A stretch of DNA of 64,000 bases, from positions 261,023 through 325,022 of the forward strand of contig NZ_PDHM01000008.1 of NCBI RefSeq assembly GCF_002573715.1, written 5' to 3'. Positions 28,581 to 37,124 of the stretch are shown here, one piece after another. Each line of letters starts with the position of its first letter. The stretch's first letter is position 1. This stretch comes from Paenibacillus sp. EZ-K15. Its GTDB lineage: Bacteria; Bacillota; Bacilli; Paenibacillales; Paenibacillaceae. The position numbers and the translations under genes are program-made. The notes under the pieces are model-generated. The model ran no database searches and was not told the origin of the DNA. It worked only from the letters and a program-made list of their open reading frames with translations.

Positions 28581-28621
28581 ATTGTAGCAAGGTTGGTACC
28601 GTTTACATAATCCCATAATCC
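28581..28621 (-). promoter_or_regulatory. Promoter of the binding-protein operon with tandem 8-bp site
   Basis: On the minus strand a -10 TACAAT (28586-28581) has a poor -35. Two perfect tandem copies of CATAATCC (28606-28613 and 28614-28621, plus-strand reading) cover and flank the -35 position. This is a plausible binding site for the operon's own AraC-type response regulator, acting as an activator. Confidence 0.5.
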
Positions 28622-28783
28622 GCAAACATCGTCTAAAATACGCAACCTATTTTGGAGTGGAAAGAGATCTGGGCAGGTATACTTTTAAAGAATTCTTTCA
28701 GATCCGTTAGGGCAAGATATGGTTTGGAACAACGTCTGGCAAGATGGAGCTGTTCCTATCACAATGTCGAGGGAGTGAGATGG

Positions 28784-29011
28784 ATGGCTAATAAAAATGA
28801 TCGTAATCAAAAGGTTGATTCTGACCGCGACAACGCCAAAATGGATATTGACGCTGGAGAAGCCTTAGGGACTGCAGGTGGTGGTGTCGTAGGTGCTGCT
28901 GTAGGTTCCATATTGGGTCCAATCGGCACGATTGCAGGTGGTATCGCAGGCGCAGCATTGGGTAACAAAGCTGGCGATGCTGCAGAGAATGACGACAACG
29001 ATTCAAAATAA
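28784..29011 (+). CDS. Small glycine-zipper protein
   Basis: 75 residues from ATG 28784 with GAGGGAGTG upstream; longer in-frame starts to 28652 lack a ribosome binding site. The N-terminus is Asn/Asp/Lys-rich, followed by alternating Gly/Ala pairs (GGGVVGAAVGSILGPIGTIA, GGIAGAALGNKAGDAA) typical of glycine-zipper segments that pack in or on membranes. Function is unknown. It is a single gene with its own strong terminator. Confidence 0.7.
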   Translation: MANKNDRNQKVDSDRDNAKMDIDAGEALGTAGGGVVGAAVGSILGPIGTIAGGIAGAALGNKAGDAAENDDNDSK

Positions 29012-29097
29012 GCTGCGTTAGCACAACCATCTGTGCGAGTAAAAATAAGGGGACCCGGGGATTCCCGTGCCTTCGATTATTTGTAGCTGCATGTTTA

Positions 29098-29132
29098 AAA
29101 GAACCGCGCTCCCGCGCGGTTCTTTGATTTTT
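29098..29132 (+). terminator. Rho-independent terminator
   Basis: A 12-bp stem, AAAGAACCGCGC with its complement, around TCCC, followed by GATTTTT. Confidence 0.88.
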
Positions 29133-29174
29133 CGTATAAGTTCTATGCAGTAGTAAATTTAAACTCATCTTCGC

Positions 29175-29228
29175 TTGACATATCACTACATGATGTAGTA
29201 GTTTATAATCACTACACCGTGTAGTGAT
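29175..29228 (+). promoter_or_regulatory. Promoter with two BlaI/MecI-type operators
   Basis: TTGACA lies at 29175-29180 and TATAAT at 29204-29209 (23 nt apart, so the real -10 may be TAGTTT at 29199). Two dyads of the ACTACA-N3-TGTAGT type lie at 29185-29199 and, longer, at 29208-29228 (ATCACTACA-CCG-TGTAGTGAT). Their shape matches known BlaI/MecI operators, and the BlaI-like gene follows at 29272, so autorepression is very likely. Confidence 0.82.
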
Positions 29229-29271
29229 TAAGTTCGTTATGGACGCATAACGACGTAAAGAGGTGTTCACC

Positions 29272-29646
29272 GTGAATCAAGTTCAAAAATTATCGGATAC
29301 TGAAATGGAGCTAATGGAGGTGATTTGGGAGTGTACACCGCCTGTCACATCCACCGAACTGCTAAGTCTGTTTGCCCAGAGAGGAAGAGAATGGAAAGCG
29401 CAAACCATTTCCACCTTCCTATCACGCTTAGTGGACAAAGGGGCGCTTACGGTTACGAGGCATGGACGGACAAATAAATATATGCCTCGCATTTCGCCTG
29501 AAGATTATAAGCTCATGGAAACACAGCACGTCTTGGACGGATTATATCAAGGCTCGGTTAAAAATCTAATTTCAGCTTTGTATGACGGCGAAAAGCTTTC
29601 AGATGAAGATATTGCAGAGCTGAAGCAATGGTTTTCGCAAAAGTAG
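29272..29646 (+). CDS. BlaI/MecI/CopY-family transcriptional repressor
   Basis: 124 residues from GTG 29272 (AAAGAGGTG upstream; a GTG at 29263 lies within that site). A winged helix occupies the first 75 residues, with LSDTEMELMEVIWE and the recognition region KAQTISTFLSRLVDKGAL. The C-terminal helices should dimerise and be cut by the protease encoded 8 nt downstream. Operators at 29185 and 29208 show autoregulation. Confidence 0.93.
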   Translation: MNQVQKLSDTEMELMEVIWECTPPVTSTELLSLFAQRGREWKAQTISTFLSRLVDKGALTVTRHGRTNKYMPRISPEDYKLMETQHVLDGLYQGSVKNLISALYDGEKLSDEDIAELKQWFSQK

Positions 29647-29653
29647 GGGGCTT

Positions 29654-31300
29654 ATGAATACTATTCTTGAATTGCTGTTTACCCTTACCGTTGCTGGAAG
29701 TGCCGTCGTAGCCTGCATTCTTGTACTGCGGATCATACCCATCAATGCCTTTCCTACAAAGTGGCGCTATGGGATTAGCAAAATGGCAGTAGGCTTTTAT
29801 CTTTTACCCGTAGTCCTTGGTATGCAGTGGATTTCACCGTTTTTTGTATTCAATGGAACAGCAACCATCCCCTCCGTGAACGAGTTACCTTCTACTGTGC
29901 AACATGCGGTGTCCGGTCCATATTCAGGGATTCATTCGGAGCAGCTCGTCCCAACACAGACCATTTCAGCAAACGTAGCCCTTCCCCTTATTATCTTATG
30001 GGCAATCGGCGCTATAGCTTTTGCTGCATGGCAGATGTATTGTTATCGCAGATTTTTAAAGAAACTAGAACATACGCGTACCACCGTTCCGATTAGCAGC
30101 GAAGCAGCTAAACAGCTTCCTTTCATCAAGGAAGCCCTTGGTCTGAAAAGCAACGTCCGGCTTGCCTACAGCTCCATCATTCGGAGTCCTGTTCTTGTCG
30201 GCCTATGGAAACCAACTATTTATCTCCCTATAGAGAATACAGTTAACATGGACATGGTGATCCGTCATGAGTTGATCCATCTGAAACGGAAAGATTTATG
30301 GGTCAAAGCGTTCACGCTCGGAGCCAGCGCCTTACATTGGTTTAACCCCTTGGTGCACATTCTGCGCAAGGACATTCACACATGGAGCGAGCTGTCTTGT
30401 GATGAAGAAGTCGTAAAAGAGATGTCTTATGCCGAGCGAAAACGCTATGGGGAGACGATCTTAAACGTTATGGTAGGATCAAGGAACTTACCCGTGCAAT
30501 TTTGTGCCTCCTTATCCGGTGACGGGAAACAATTGAAAAGGAGATTAATGATGATGCTTAATGTAAAGAAACAAAAAAAGAAAACACTGTATCTCACGAT
30601 AACAGCGGTGTTTTTGGTTGCTGTAATTAGCACAACAGCAGCGGCATGGGCTTCTAGCAATACGCCCAAAGTCATTGGGAATAAGGAGAGTCATGCTGAA
30701 GCTCAACCAACAGAAGCGGCTCCTGAAGCGGTACCTTCTGAGGCCGTCGTTGAAAATGAAGCAAACGATGTTGTAACTTATCCAGAAGAAGCTCGTCCTG
30801 TAGCTGTAGTTGAGAATGAAGGAAATAATGTTGAAACTCAGCCAGAAGAAGCTCGTCCTGCAGTTGTAGCAGAAAATAAAACAATCACTGATTCCCAAGG
30901 CAATGAAACCGTGGCTGCACCTAAAAACATAGGTGCAAATGAAAAAAGTGGTGCTGAATCTCAAGCAAATGTAGAACCAGCTCTACCTGTAGACGATGGT
31001 TATAGGAAGTCCCACCCAAATGAAATCCCACCGGGAACTTCTATGACGGTCAGATCCATGACACCTCAAGAAAGAGCTTCAATGGAGGAGCTTGAAGAGG
31101 AATTAAGAGCCACGTTGAAGCCCGAGGAGCTTGCTGAGTATGATCATGAATATTCTCATCCAAATGAGATTCCCCCGGGCACTTCCATTACGGTCAGATC
31201 CATGACACCTGAAGAAAGAGCTTCAATGAAGGAAACTGAAGAGGAATTAAGAGCAACATTGACGCCAGAAGAACTCGCTGAGTATGATTTTGATAAATAA
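29654..31300 (+). CDS. BlaR1/MecR1-like M56 sensor protease with atypical repeat tail
   Basis: A 548-residue membrane protein. Helices are predicted near 5-25, 37-55, 109-126 and 312-334. The zinc-protease site HELIH is at residues 205-209, with SELSCDEEVV about 45 residues later. After the last helix there is no penicillin-binding-like sensor domain. Instead there is a Glu/Val/Asn-rich low-complexity stretch with PEEARP repeats, then two 48-residue tandem repeats (31010-31297). It should cleave the BlaI-like repressor on receiving an outside signal; the signal is probably not a beta-lactam. It shares a motif with the convergent secreted protein at 31355. Confidence 0.85.
   Translation: MNTILELLFTLTVAGSAVVACILVLRIIPINAFPTKWRYGISKMAVGFYLLPVVLGMQWISPFFVFNGTATIPSVNELPSTVQHAVSGPYSGIHSEQLVPTQTISANVALPLIILWAIGAIAFAAWQMYCYRRFLKKLEHTRTTVPISSEAAKQLPFIKEALGLKSNVRLAYSSIIRSPVLVGLWKPTIYLPIENTVNMDMVIRHELIHLKRKDLWVKAFTLGASALHWFNPLVHILRKDIHTWSELSCDEEVVKEMSYAERKRYGETILNVMVGSRNLPVQFCASLSGDGKQLKRRLMMMLNVKKQKKKTLYLTITAVFLVAVISTTAAAWASSNTPKVIGNKESHAEAQPTEAAPEAVPSEAVVENEANDVVTYPEEARPVAVVENEGNNVETQPEEARPAVVAENKTITDSQGNETVAAPKNIGANEKSGAESQANVEPALPVDDGYRKSHPNEIPPGTSMTVRSMTPQERASMEELEEELRATLKPEELAEYDHEYSHPNEIPPGTSITVRSMTPEERASMKETEEELRATLTPEELAEYDFDK
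31010..31297 (+). repeat. Two 48-codon tandem repeats in the sensor C-terminus
   Basis: Copies at 31010-31153 and 31154-31297 are in frame, each 144 nt. They begin SHPNEIPPGTS, contain TVRSMTP and end PEELAEYD, and are nearly identical at both protein and DNA level, so the duplication is recent. The second copy ends at the C-terminus of the protein. Confidence 0.92.
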
Positions 31301-31316
31301 GAAACCGCCATTTTTG

Positions 31317-31350
31317 AAAAAAGCACTGCCTTTAGGGCAGTGCTTTTTTT
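31317..31350. terminator. Bidirectional terminator
   Basis: A 13-bp stem (AAAAAGCACTGCC with its complement) and a 5-nt loop, with a T-run after it on the plus strand and an A-run before it. It serves the sensor gene and the convergent secreted-protein gene. Confidence 0.9.
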
Positions 31351-31354
31351 GGGG

Positions 31355-31888
31355 TTATTCAGAATGGGTCGACCATGAAAAAGCTGCACTTCTTGAATTA
31401 GCCTCGTTCGTGCTTGTTTTAATTTGGAACGTATGGTTACTATAGCTGCCTGTGTCAATGGTAACAATCGAATTTCCAGCTATATTTGGTTGCCACCAAC
31501 TGACACTGCTATTGGTTTGACTTTTTATGCTTAAATTAACGGATGGCATAGTGCCTGGCAAATTCCCTACAGCTATCGAAACATATCTGTCCGGAGAGGG
31601 AATAAATGCATGGCCCACATTTGCTCCTTGGGTTCCATCCGTATTAATAGGGACACTCACATTTCCACTCCAGCTATCAGACAAGATACCAACGTCAAAG
31701 AGACCTACGTCCTGGTTTCCATTCGCTCTTTGCTCAAACAGGACGATCTCTTCCGGAGTCATGGGTCTGACCGTAATGGATGTTCCAGAAGGAAAGATTG
31801 CTTCTTCTCCTTCTGAGGTTGCAAAAGCGGATACCGAAAGTGACAACATCAGAACCATTGTAAGGACAAGTGAAAAAAGTTTTTTCAT
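31355..31888 (-). CDS. Secreted protein carrying the sensor-tail motif
   Basis: 177 residues with a classic signal peptide (Lys-Lys start, long hydrophobic core, cut near AFA-TS about residue 23). The mature protein starts with an acidic patch and GTSITVRPMTPEE, the motif found twice in the adjacent sensor tail, followed by a Gly/Ser/Val-rich beta-type domain of about 125 residues with no known motif. ATG 31888 has AGGAGG upstream. Convergent to the sensor gene. Function is unknown; it may be the regulated product or the signal partner of the BlaR1-like protease. Confidence 0.75.
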   Translation of the reverse strand: MKKLFSLVLTMVLMLSLSVSAFATSEGEEAIFPSGTSITVRPMTPEEIVLFEQRANGNQDVGLFDVGILSDSWSGNVSVPINTDGTQGANVGHAFIPSPDRYVSIAVGNLPGTMPSVNLSIKSQTNSSVSWWQPNIAGNSIVTIDTGSYSNHTFQIKTSTNEANSRSAAFSWSTHSE

Positions 31889-32281
31889 TAGAGAATGATC
31901 CTCCTTAAATTTAATATTTTTTTAATTACTAGATTAGCTATTCAAACAACCATATAAAAGAACTCACCTCCGCCTCCTCTATATGAGCTACCCCTCTTTT
32001 CTATGGCAAGTATCTAGTAGGTTCAAAGCTTCTTGTTCGTTACCTTGCTTGAGATAAGTAAGGTAGCTTGAACGATGTATGTATCCAATAGAGCTAATCT
32101 ACTACTAAAACGATTTATCCTAGCAACATATGACGCTTTTTTTAAAAATATAATTTTTTCGACGATCATATATAAGGAAAAACATGTAAATATATGCTAA
32201 TATTTTACTGTAATGGTAAACTGCTTGATTTAAAATTTCGTCAAGCAGCTAATGAATAAAATAAAACGGAGGAGGGTACAC
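31889..32281. other. AT-rich divergent intergenic region
   Basis: About 390 bp, very AT-rich, between the secreted-protein gene (minus) and the sigma-factor gene (plus). It must hold both promoters, but I cannot place them with confidence. An 8-bp dyad, CTGCTTGA (32221-32228) with TCAAGCAG (32241-32248), lies shortly before the sigma-factor ribosome binding site and could form a leader hairpin. Confidence 0.5.
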
Positions 32282-32854
32282 GTGGAGCAAGAACAATGGT
32301 TATATTTCTTACGCACTAATTTCTATGATTTAGACCACGACACCCAAAAATTAGCCTATGAAGCTTATCGGAATTTGGTCTATCGGGACATTTATTTTCT
32401 GACACGAAGTCATGAACTGGCAGAAGATGTTGTACAGGAGACGTTCTATAAAGTGGTGGTTAAAGCCCCTCAACTGCAAGACACTAAGCATTTGAAAGCC
32501 TGGATGATTAAAATAGCTAGGAATTATGCCTATGATTTGTTAAAAAAAAATAAAAAATATCATCATCTTAGAGATCCTCAAGTCGTTATTGATATGAAGG
32601 CCCCTTTTTTACGCCCTACGGTAGCCGAGCAAGTGGAAGATCAGATTCGGAAAGAGATACTACTTGAAGCTCTAAATGAGCTAAGCCCCGAGTATCGTCA
32701 AGCTTTGTTTCTATATTACATCGAAGAAAAACCATATAAAGAAATTGCACAGGAGCTAGAAACAACGGAACAAGCTTTAGCTCAAACGATGGTCAGAGCA
32801 AGAAAAAAATTGCACCTCTACTTTTCAAAAAGATGGGTTGATGCAGATGAGTGA
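32282..32854 (+). CDS. ECF RNA polymerase sigma factor
   Basis: 190 residues from GTG 32282, preceded by GGAGGAGGG; an in-frame ATG at 32252 lies upstream of that site. Region 2 is visible (YFLTRSHELAEDVVQETFYK) and region 4 follows after a short linker (LNELSPEYRQALFLYYIEEK and the helix EIAQELETTEQALAQTMVRA). It is a SigY/SigW-like size. ECF factors are normally held by a cotranscribed anti-sigma protein; here only a nine-codon stub follows. Targets unknown. Confidence 0.9.
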   Translation: MEQEQWLYFLRTNFYDLDHDTQKLAYEAYRNLVYRDIYFLTRSHELAEDVVQETFYKVVVKAPQLQDTKHLKAWMIKIARNYAYDLLKKNKKYHHLRDPQVVIDMKAPFLRPTVAEQVEDQIRKEILLEALNELSPEYRQALFLYYIEEKPYKEIAQELETTEQALAQTMVRARKKLHLYFSKRWVDADE

Positions 32855-32876
32855 TGAATTTAAACATAAACGATGA
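32847..32876 (+). pseudogene. Nine-codon stub in the anti-sigma position
   Basis: An ATG overlapping the end of the sigma gene opens a frame reading MSDEFKHKR and then stops at TGA 32874-32876. The overlap and the sequence look like the start of an anti-sigma gene, and nothing recognisable continues in any frame before the next gene. It may be a truncation remnant or a chance ORF. Confidence 0.3.
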
Positions 32877-33052
32877 ACGTTAATTAGAGCAAAGAAGGTG
32901 ATCTCCCTCGTTTCGCTTAATACAATGGCATCAGATAGCATCTGTAATTGTAGCTGTAAAGGGCCCGCCTATGGTACGATATGAAGGATTGGCAAGCGAC
33001 TTAGCTAGCAAATCGCCATGCCATCATAGACATCGGGATTGGGGATAACATC

Positions 33053-33928
33053 TTGAAGACGTTTAAGAAAGTTTACATAGAGATTACGAGTATTTGTAAT
33101 CTAGCCTGCACGTTCTGCCCGCCGACAGAGCGTAAGGCCAACTTCATTAAGGTCGAAGACTTTGCGAGAAGATTGGACGAGATCAAGCCGCATACGAGTT
33201 ACATTTATCTGCATGTGAAGGGGGAGCCGCTGCTCCATCCGAAGATCGATGAGCTGCTGGATATTAGCCATGAAAAAGGGTTCAAGGTCAACATTACGAC
33301 CAACGGTACGTTGATCGCGAAGAACCGGCATAAGCTGCTGGGCAAGCCAGCCTTAAGACAGATGAACTTCTCGCTCCACAGCTTCGACGGTCACGAAGGT
33401 TCAACAAATCGCGAGGGATATTTACGGGAAATCCTATCCTTTGTTCGTGCCGCGGAGGAGCATAAAGTCATCTTCTCGTTCCGATTGTGGAATCTGACGC
33501 AGGACAACCAAACGAACCTGGAGAAAAGCCGCAACCGCCAGACACTCGAAATTTTGGAGCAGGAATTTAATCTGGATTACCGAATCGAGGAAAAGGTTGA
33601 ACCCGGCGGTGGCGTGAAGGTCGCCGACCGTGTCTATCTGAACCAGGATTATGAGTTCCAGTGGCCAAGTCTGACAGCGCCGGAGGATGAAGGCAAAGGC
33701 TTCTGCCATGCGCTTCGCAGCCAGGCGGCCATTCTCGTAGACGGGACGGTCGTGCCGTGCTGTCTGGATGGGGAAGGGGTCATCAATTTGGGCAATATCC
33801 ATCAGAAGTCCTTCTCGGACATCGTTGACGGGGAGCGGGCAAACAATCTCGTGGAGGGATTTTCGCGCCGGGAAGCCGTTGAGGAGCTATGCAGAAAATG
33901 CGGGTATCGGCAGCGGTTTGGGGCTTAA
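33053..33928 (+). CDS. Radical SAM protein with SPASM-type C-terminus
   Basis: 291 residues from TTG 33053 (GGGGAT upstream). The cluster motif is C15-x3-C19-x2-C22 (CNLACTFCPP), followed by the VKGEPLLHP SAM-contact segment. Near the end CCLDGEG and CRKCGYRQRFG form a SPASM-like cluster site. Short SPASM proteins mature peptides or act as dehydrogenases. No precursor peptide or maturation partner lies beside it, so the substrate is unknown. It has its own terminator. Confidence 0.88.
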   Translation: MKTFKKVYIEITSICNLACTFCPPTERKANFIKVEDFARRLDEIKPHTSYIYLHVKGEPLLHPKIDELLDISHEKGFKVNITTNGTLIAKNRHKLLGKPALRQMNFSLHSFDGHEGSTNREGYLREILSFVRAAEEHKVIFSFRLWNLTQDNQTNLEKSRNRQTLEILEQEFNLDYRIEEKVEPGGGVKVADRVYLNQDYEFQWPSLTAPEDEGKGFCHALRSQAAILVDGTVVPCCLDGEGVINLGNIHQKSFSDIVDGERANNLVEGFSRREAVEELCRKCGYRQRFGA

Positions 33929-33930
33929 AC

Positions 33931-33963
33931 AAGAGGCGGAGAAAAATTCCGCTTCTTTTTTTA
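33931..33963 (+). terminator. Rho-independent terminator
   Basis: A 10-bp stem, AAGAGGCGGA with TCCGCTTCTT (one G-T pair), a short A-rich loop and a long T-run. Confidence 0.85.
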
Positions 33964-34083
33964 TACCGATGTATGGTATCGTTATGTGTTATGACGTAAA
34001 GGAACGGCTTGTGGAAACTCGATCATGAGATGCCCTATGTTACGTGATGAGACAATATAGGTATTCACCTTAAAGGAGACCCC

Positions 34084-35556
34084 ATGACATTTCAAGATTT
34101 AAATATATCCCCCGTGATTCTCAAAGCTTTAGCGAAGGAGAATTACAAGACGCCAACGCCTATTCAGGCTCAGGCGATCCCGGCTGTGTTGGCCGGCAGA
34201 GATTTGCTGGGCTGCGCGCAGACCGGAACAGGGAAGACCGCCGCTTTTTCGGTACCAATGATCCAGTTGTTGAACGAACAACCCCCTAAACCGGGCATGT
34301 CGCGCCGTATTCGCGCGTTGGTGTTGTCACCGACCCGGGAACTTGCCCTGCAAATTTCAGATAACGTGAAAGCCTACAGTCAGTTCACGAAGCTGCGTTC
34401 GACGGCCATTGTTGGCGGCGTTTCGCAAAAAACGCAGGAGCGGGCGCTACAGCAAGGAGCGGACATCCTCATTGCTACCCCAGGCAGACTCCTGGATCTT
34501 ATGAATCAGAAGCGTGTCGATCTGCAGCATGTGGAGATCCTGGTGCTGGATGAGGCTGACCGGATGCTCGATATGGGCTTTATTCATGACGTAAAACGAA
34601 TTATCGCCAAAATGCCGAGCAAAAGACAAACGCTGTTCTTCTCAGCTACCATGCCTGCGGAGATCACCCAACTTGTCAAAACATTATTGCAAAACCCTGT
34701 AAAAGTGGAAATCACGCCGGTTTCCTCTACAGCCGAACGAATCAAGCAATCGGTGTACCTGCTGGAAACAGGAAACAAACAGAAGCAATTGAATGAGCTG
34801 ATGAAGGACCCATCCATCGTGTCGGCCTTGGTCTTTACCCGTACAAAGCGCGGCGCTGACCGGGTTGTGCGCGACCTGACGAAGGTGAACATCTCGGCTC
34901 AAGCCATTCACGGGAATAAATCGCAGGTCAGCCGCCAGACTGCACTCAAAAATTTCAAAAGCGGGGAGACCCGGGTTCTGGTGGCTACAGATATTGCCGC
35001 CCGAGGCATCGATATCGACGAGCTGTCGCATGTCATTAACTTTAATCTTCCGAACATTCCGGAAACGTACGTTCACCGGATTGGCCGGACGGGGCGTGCG
35101 GGACTGAGCGGAACGGCGATATCGTTCTGCGAAGTGGACGAGGTGCCTTTTCTCCGCGATATTGAGAAGTTAATCGGAAAGTCCATACCCGAAGTGAAGG
35201 ACCATGCTTTCCCGATGTCGGGATCATTAAGAGCAGCCAAGGTAGACCGATCGCCGAAATCGGGCTCGGGCAAGTCCGGCAAAGCCAAATCAGCAGCAGT
35301 TAGACCTGCTAAACCGAAGGCCGATACCACCCGCAAGCCAAAGACCGACACGGCTCGTAAACCGAAAACAGATGCGGCTCGCCATTCGAACGCGAATTCG
35401 TCACGTAAGCCGAAAGCGGAAGCCGTCAGTAATCCGTATTCAGAGATGGCACGTAAGTTCAAATCGGAAGCTGCCGAGAAACCCAAGGATGGCCAAGCAC
35501 GTAAGCGCAAGTCCGAGGGATTCAATAAGGGAAGCAAGACCGGTAGATCCTCGTAA
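34084..35556 (+). CDS. DEAD-box ATP-dependent RNA helicase
   Basis: 490 residues with all helicase motifs: Q motif TPIQAQAIP, Walker [13 protein letters not shown] in [16 protein letters not shown], and [10 protein letters not shown]. The last 130 residues are a basic, low-complexity tail of repeated [13 protein letters not shown] units that should bind RNA, as in CshA/RhlE-type enzymes. ATG 34084 follows AAAGGAG. Typical roles are ribosome assembly and RNA decay, often in the cold. A single gene with its own terminator. Confidence 0.93.
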   Translation: MTFQDLNISPVILKALAKENYKTPTPIQAQAIPAVLAGRDLLGCAQTGTGKTAAFSVPMIQLLNEQPPKPGMSRRIRALVLSPTRELALQISDNVKAYSQFTKLRSTAIVGGVSQKTQERALQQGADILIATPGRLLDLMNQKRVDLQHVEILVLDEADRMLDMGFIHDVKRIIAKMPSKRQTLFFSATMPAEITQLVKTLLQNPVKVEITPVSSTAERIKQSVYLLETGNKQKQLNELMKDPSIVSALVFTRTKRGADRVVRDLTKVNISAQAIHGNKSQVSRQTALKNFKSGETRVLVATDIAARGIDIDELSHVINFNLPNIPETYVHRIGRTGRAGLSGTAISFCEVDEVPFLRDIEKLIGKSIPEVKDHAFPMSGSLRAAKVDRSPKSGSGKSGKAKSAAVRPAKPKADTTRKPKTDTARKPKTDAARHSNANSSRKPKAEAVSNPYSEMARKFKSEAAEKPKDGQARKRKSEGFNKGSKTGRSS

Positions 35557-35580
35557 GCAGAAATAACGATAGTGACTCAG

Positions 35581-35628
35581 AAAGCACCCTCTCCCACTTG
35601 TGAAGTGGAAGAAAGGGTGCTTTTTTTC
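35581..35628 (+). terminator. Rho-independent terminator of the helicase gene
   Basis: AAAGCACCCT pairs with AGGGTGCTTT, with an inner CCACTT/AAGTGG stem, followed by eight T. Confidence 0.9.
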
Positions 35629-35643
35629 GAAATGGAATGAGAG

Positions 35644-36375
35644 TTACGTGCTCTTTCTCCCCGCTAGAAACAGGAACAGTGGAATTCTGCGCCTGCGCTC
35701 ATAGGTTTCCTCGTTCAAGAAATGTTCTCGCACGGGTCTGGATTCCCTAAGCTGCTCCACGATAAAGCCTGCTTCCTGCATCGCCCTGAAGTAATCCTCG
35801 ACGGTTCGATGGTACTTCTGAACGGTGCCTCCGAGCCATTGCTGTTCCCGGTAGCCTTCGCTGAAGTAATGGTCCACGACCCAGTTCGTTCTTGTGCCGG
35901 ACGGCTGTAGCGTAGAGGTAATGACGGGATGCTCGACGGAGAAGACAAACCTGCCGCTTGGCTTCAAGCACTGATGAATGCATTGAAAGACACGCTCGAT
36001 ATCCTGCAGATAATGAATGGCGAGCCTGGAGAGCACTAAATCATAAGAATCGCGGGGATATGTAAATTCCTCGATCCTCATGTGCACAACGGTTCCATTG
36101 TTGTAATCAGCCAGGTTGCTTGAGGCGGCTTTCACCATATTACGAGAGCCTTCAATCCCTACATACGCAGCACAACCTTTGTTGAGCAATTCCATACCAA
36201 AGCCTGCATCGCCGCACCCTAGGTCCAATACATGCCGATCCGAGATATCCTCAAGCAGCTGCCAGATGACCGGCTTCTCTAGTGTATCGTTGGCATTCTC
36301 CTGCCCTTGCCGCCGCTCCATGTACTTCTCAAAGTTCGTGTCGTTGTCATAAAAATCAGATCCGTGATAGCTCAT
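35644..36375 (-). CDS. Class I SAM-dependent methyltransferase
   Basis: 243 residues from ATG 36375 (AGGAGG upstream; a GTG two codons earlier overlaps that site). Motif I is HVLDLGCGDAGFG near residue 50; VGIEGSRNMV and DLVLSRLAIHYL follow in the right order for a Methyltransf_11 fold. The small-molecule substrate is unknown. It is transcribed towards the helicase terminator. Confidence 0.88.
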   Translation of the reverse strand: MSYHGSDFYDNDTNFEKYMERRQGQENANDTLEKPVIWQLLEDISDRHVLDLGCGDAGFGMELLNKGCAAYVGIEGSRNMVKAASSNLADYNNGTVVHMRIEEFTYPRDSYDLVLSRLAIHYLQDIERVFQCIHQCLKPSGRFVFSVEHPVITSTLQPSGTRTNWVVDHYFSEGYREQQWLGGTVQKYHRTVEDYFRAMQEAGFIVEQLRESRPVREHFLNEETYERRRRIPLFLFLAGRKST

Positions 36376-36536
36376 AGGCACCTCCTGCTTGGAATCATCC
36401 TTATACTCGAGTATTTCAGAAGATCAGCTAGCCGTGCTAATCCACCTAAAACAACCGTCTGCAAAATCCGGGGCGGTCCCGCGAGGTACCCATGATGAAC
36501 AAGGGTCTTTCCTGTCACACAACTCACCTCGATCCG

Positions 36537-37007
36537 TTATTTTGGAAAATACTGGGGATGTTTACTCTTATGATTCATTATAACGGATCGTTCCTCCCGG
36601 AATAATACCCAGGCCACGATTAATATATAAATAACGGTGCCGATATGAATCCACGCGCTGGCTGGAGCGGCTCCGTCACTACGCAGAACTAATATGGCAT
36701 CTACAATAGGCATTTCTATGCTGAGAATGAGTAGGATAAGGGATGCTTTACGCAGACGAAAGAGCAATAAGGCGGCGATCACCAGCCCGATGTATAAATC
36801 TCGATTGGCCTTGATGTAGATGATGGCTGCATCTGAAGAATGAAAAAGAGTTAAACCAAAGCCTTGAATGGCGGCCTCCGGCTGAATAAACGTGTTCACA
36901 CCGAGGTACAGCAGAAACAGCGAGAGTGAGGCGACCAGCCAGTAAGAGTAAGCGCGCGGCCCCCAATCCTTGGATTGCCATGATGTGCTGGAACCATATG
37001 GATTCAT
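36537..37007 (-). CDS. DUF4267-type membrane protein
   Basis: 156 residues with four membrane helices and the KANRDLYIGLV segment of the DUF4267 family. ATG 37007 has AAGGAGG upstream. It is divergent from the HxlR regulator gene, whose palindromic sites lie in between, so it is the likely regulated gene. Function unknown. Confidence 0.75.
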   Translation of the reverse strand: MNPYGSSTSWQSKDWGPRAYSYWLVASLSLFLLYLGVNTFIQPEAAIQGFGLTLFHSSDAAIIYIKANRDLYIGLVIAALLLFRLRKASLILLILSIEMPIVDAILVLRSDGAAPASAWIHIGTVIYILIVAWVLFREERSVIMNHKSKHPQYFPK

Positions 37008-37124
37008 ACAATAATCCTCCTTAAATTTTTCGAAAGCATCTAGGCTGCTGAATAACGTTACCTGTCATGCTCCGGTTGAATTGACTTTAGACTAACATGC
37101 AACATAGAATCGTGATAAGAACCC

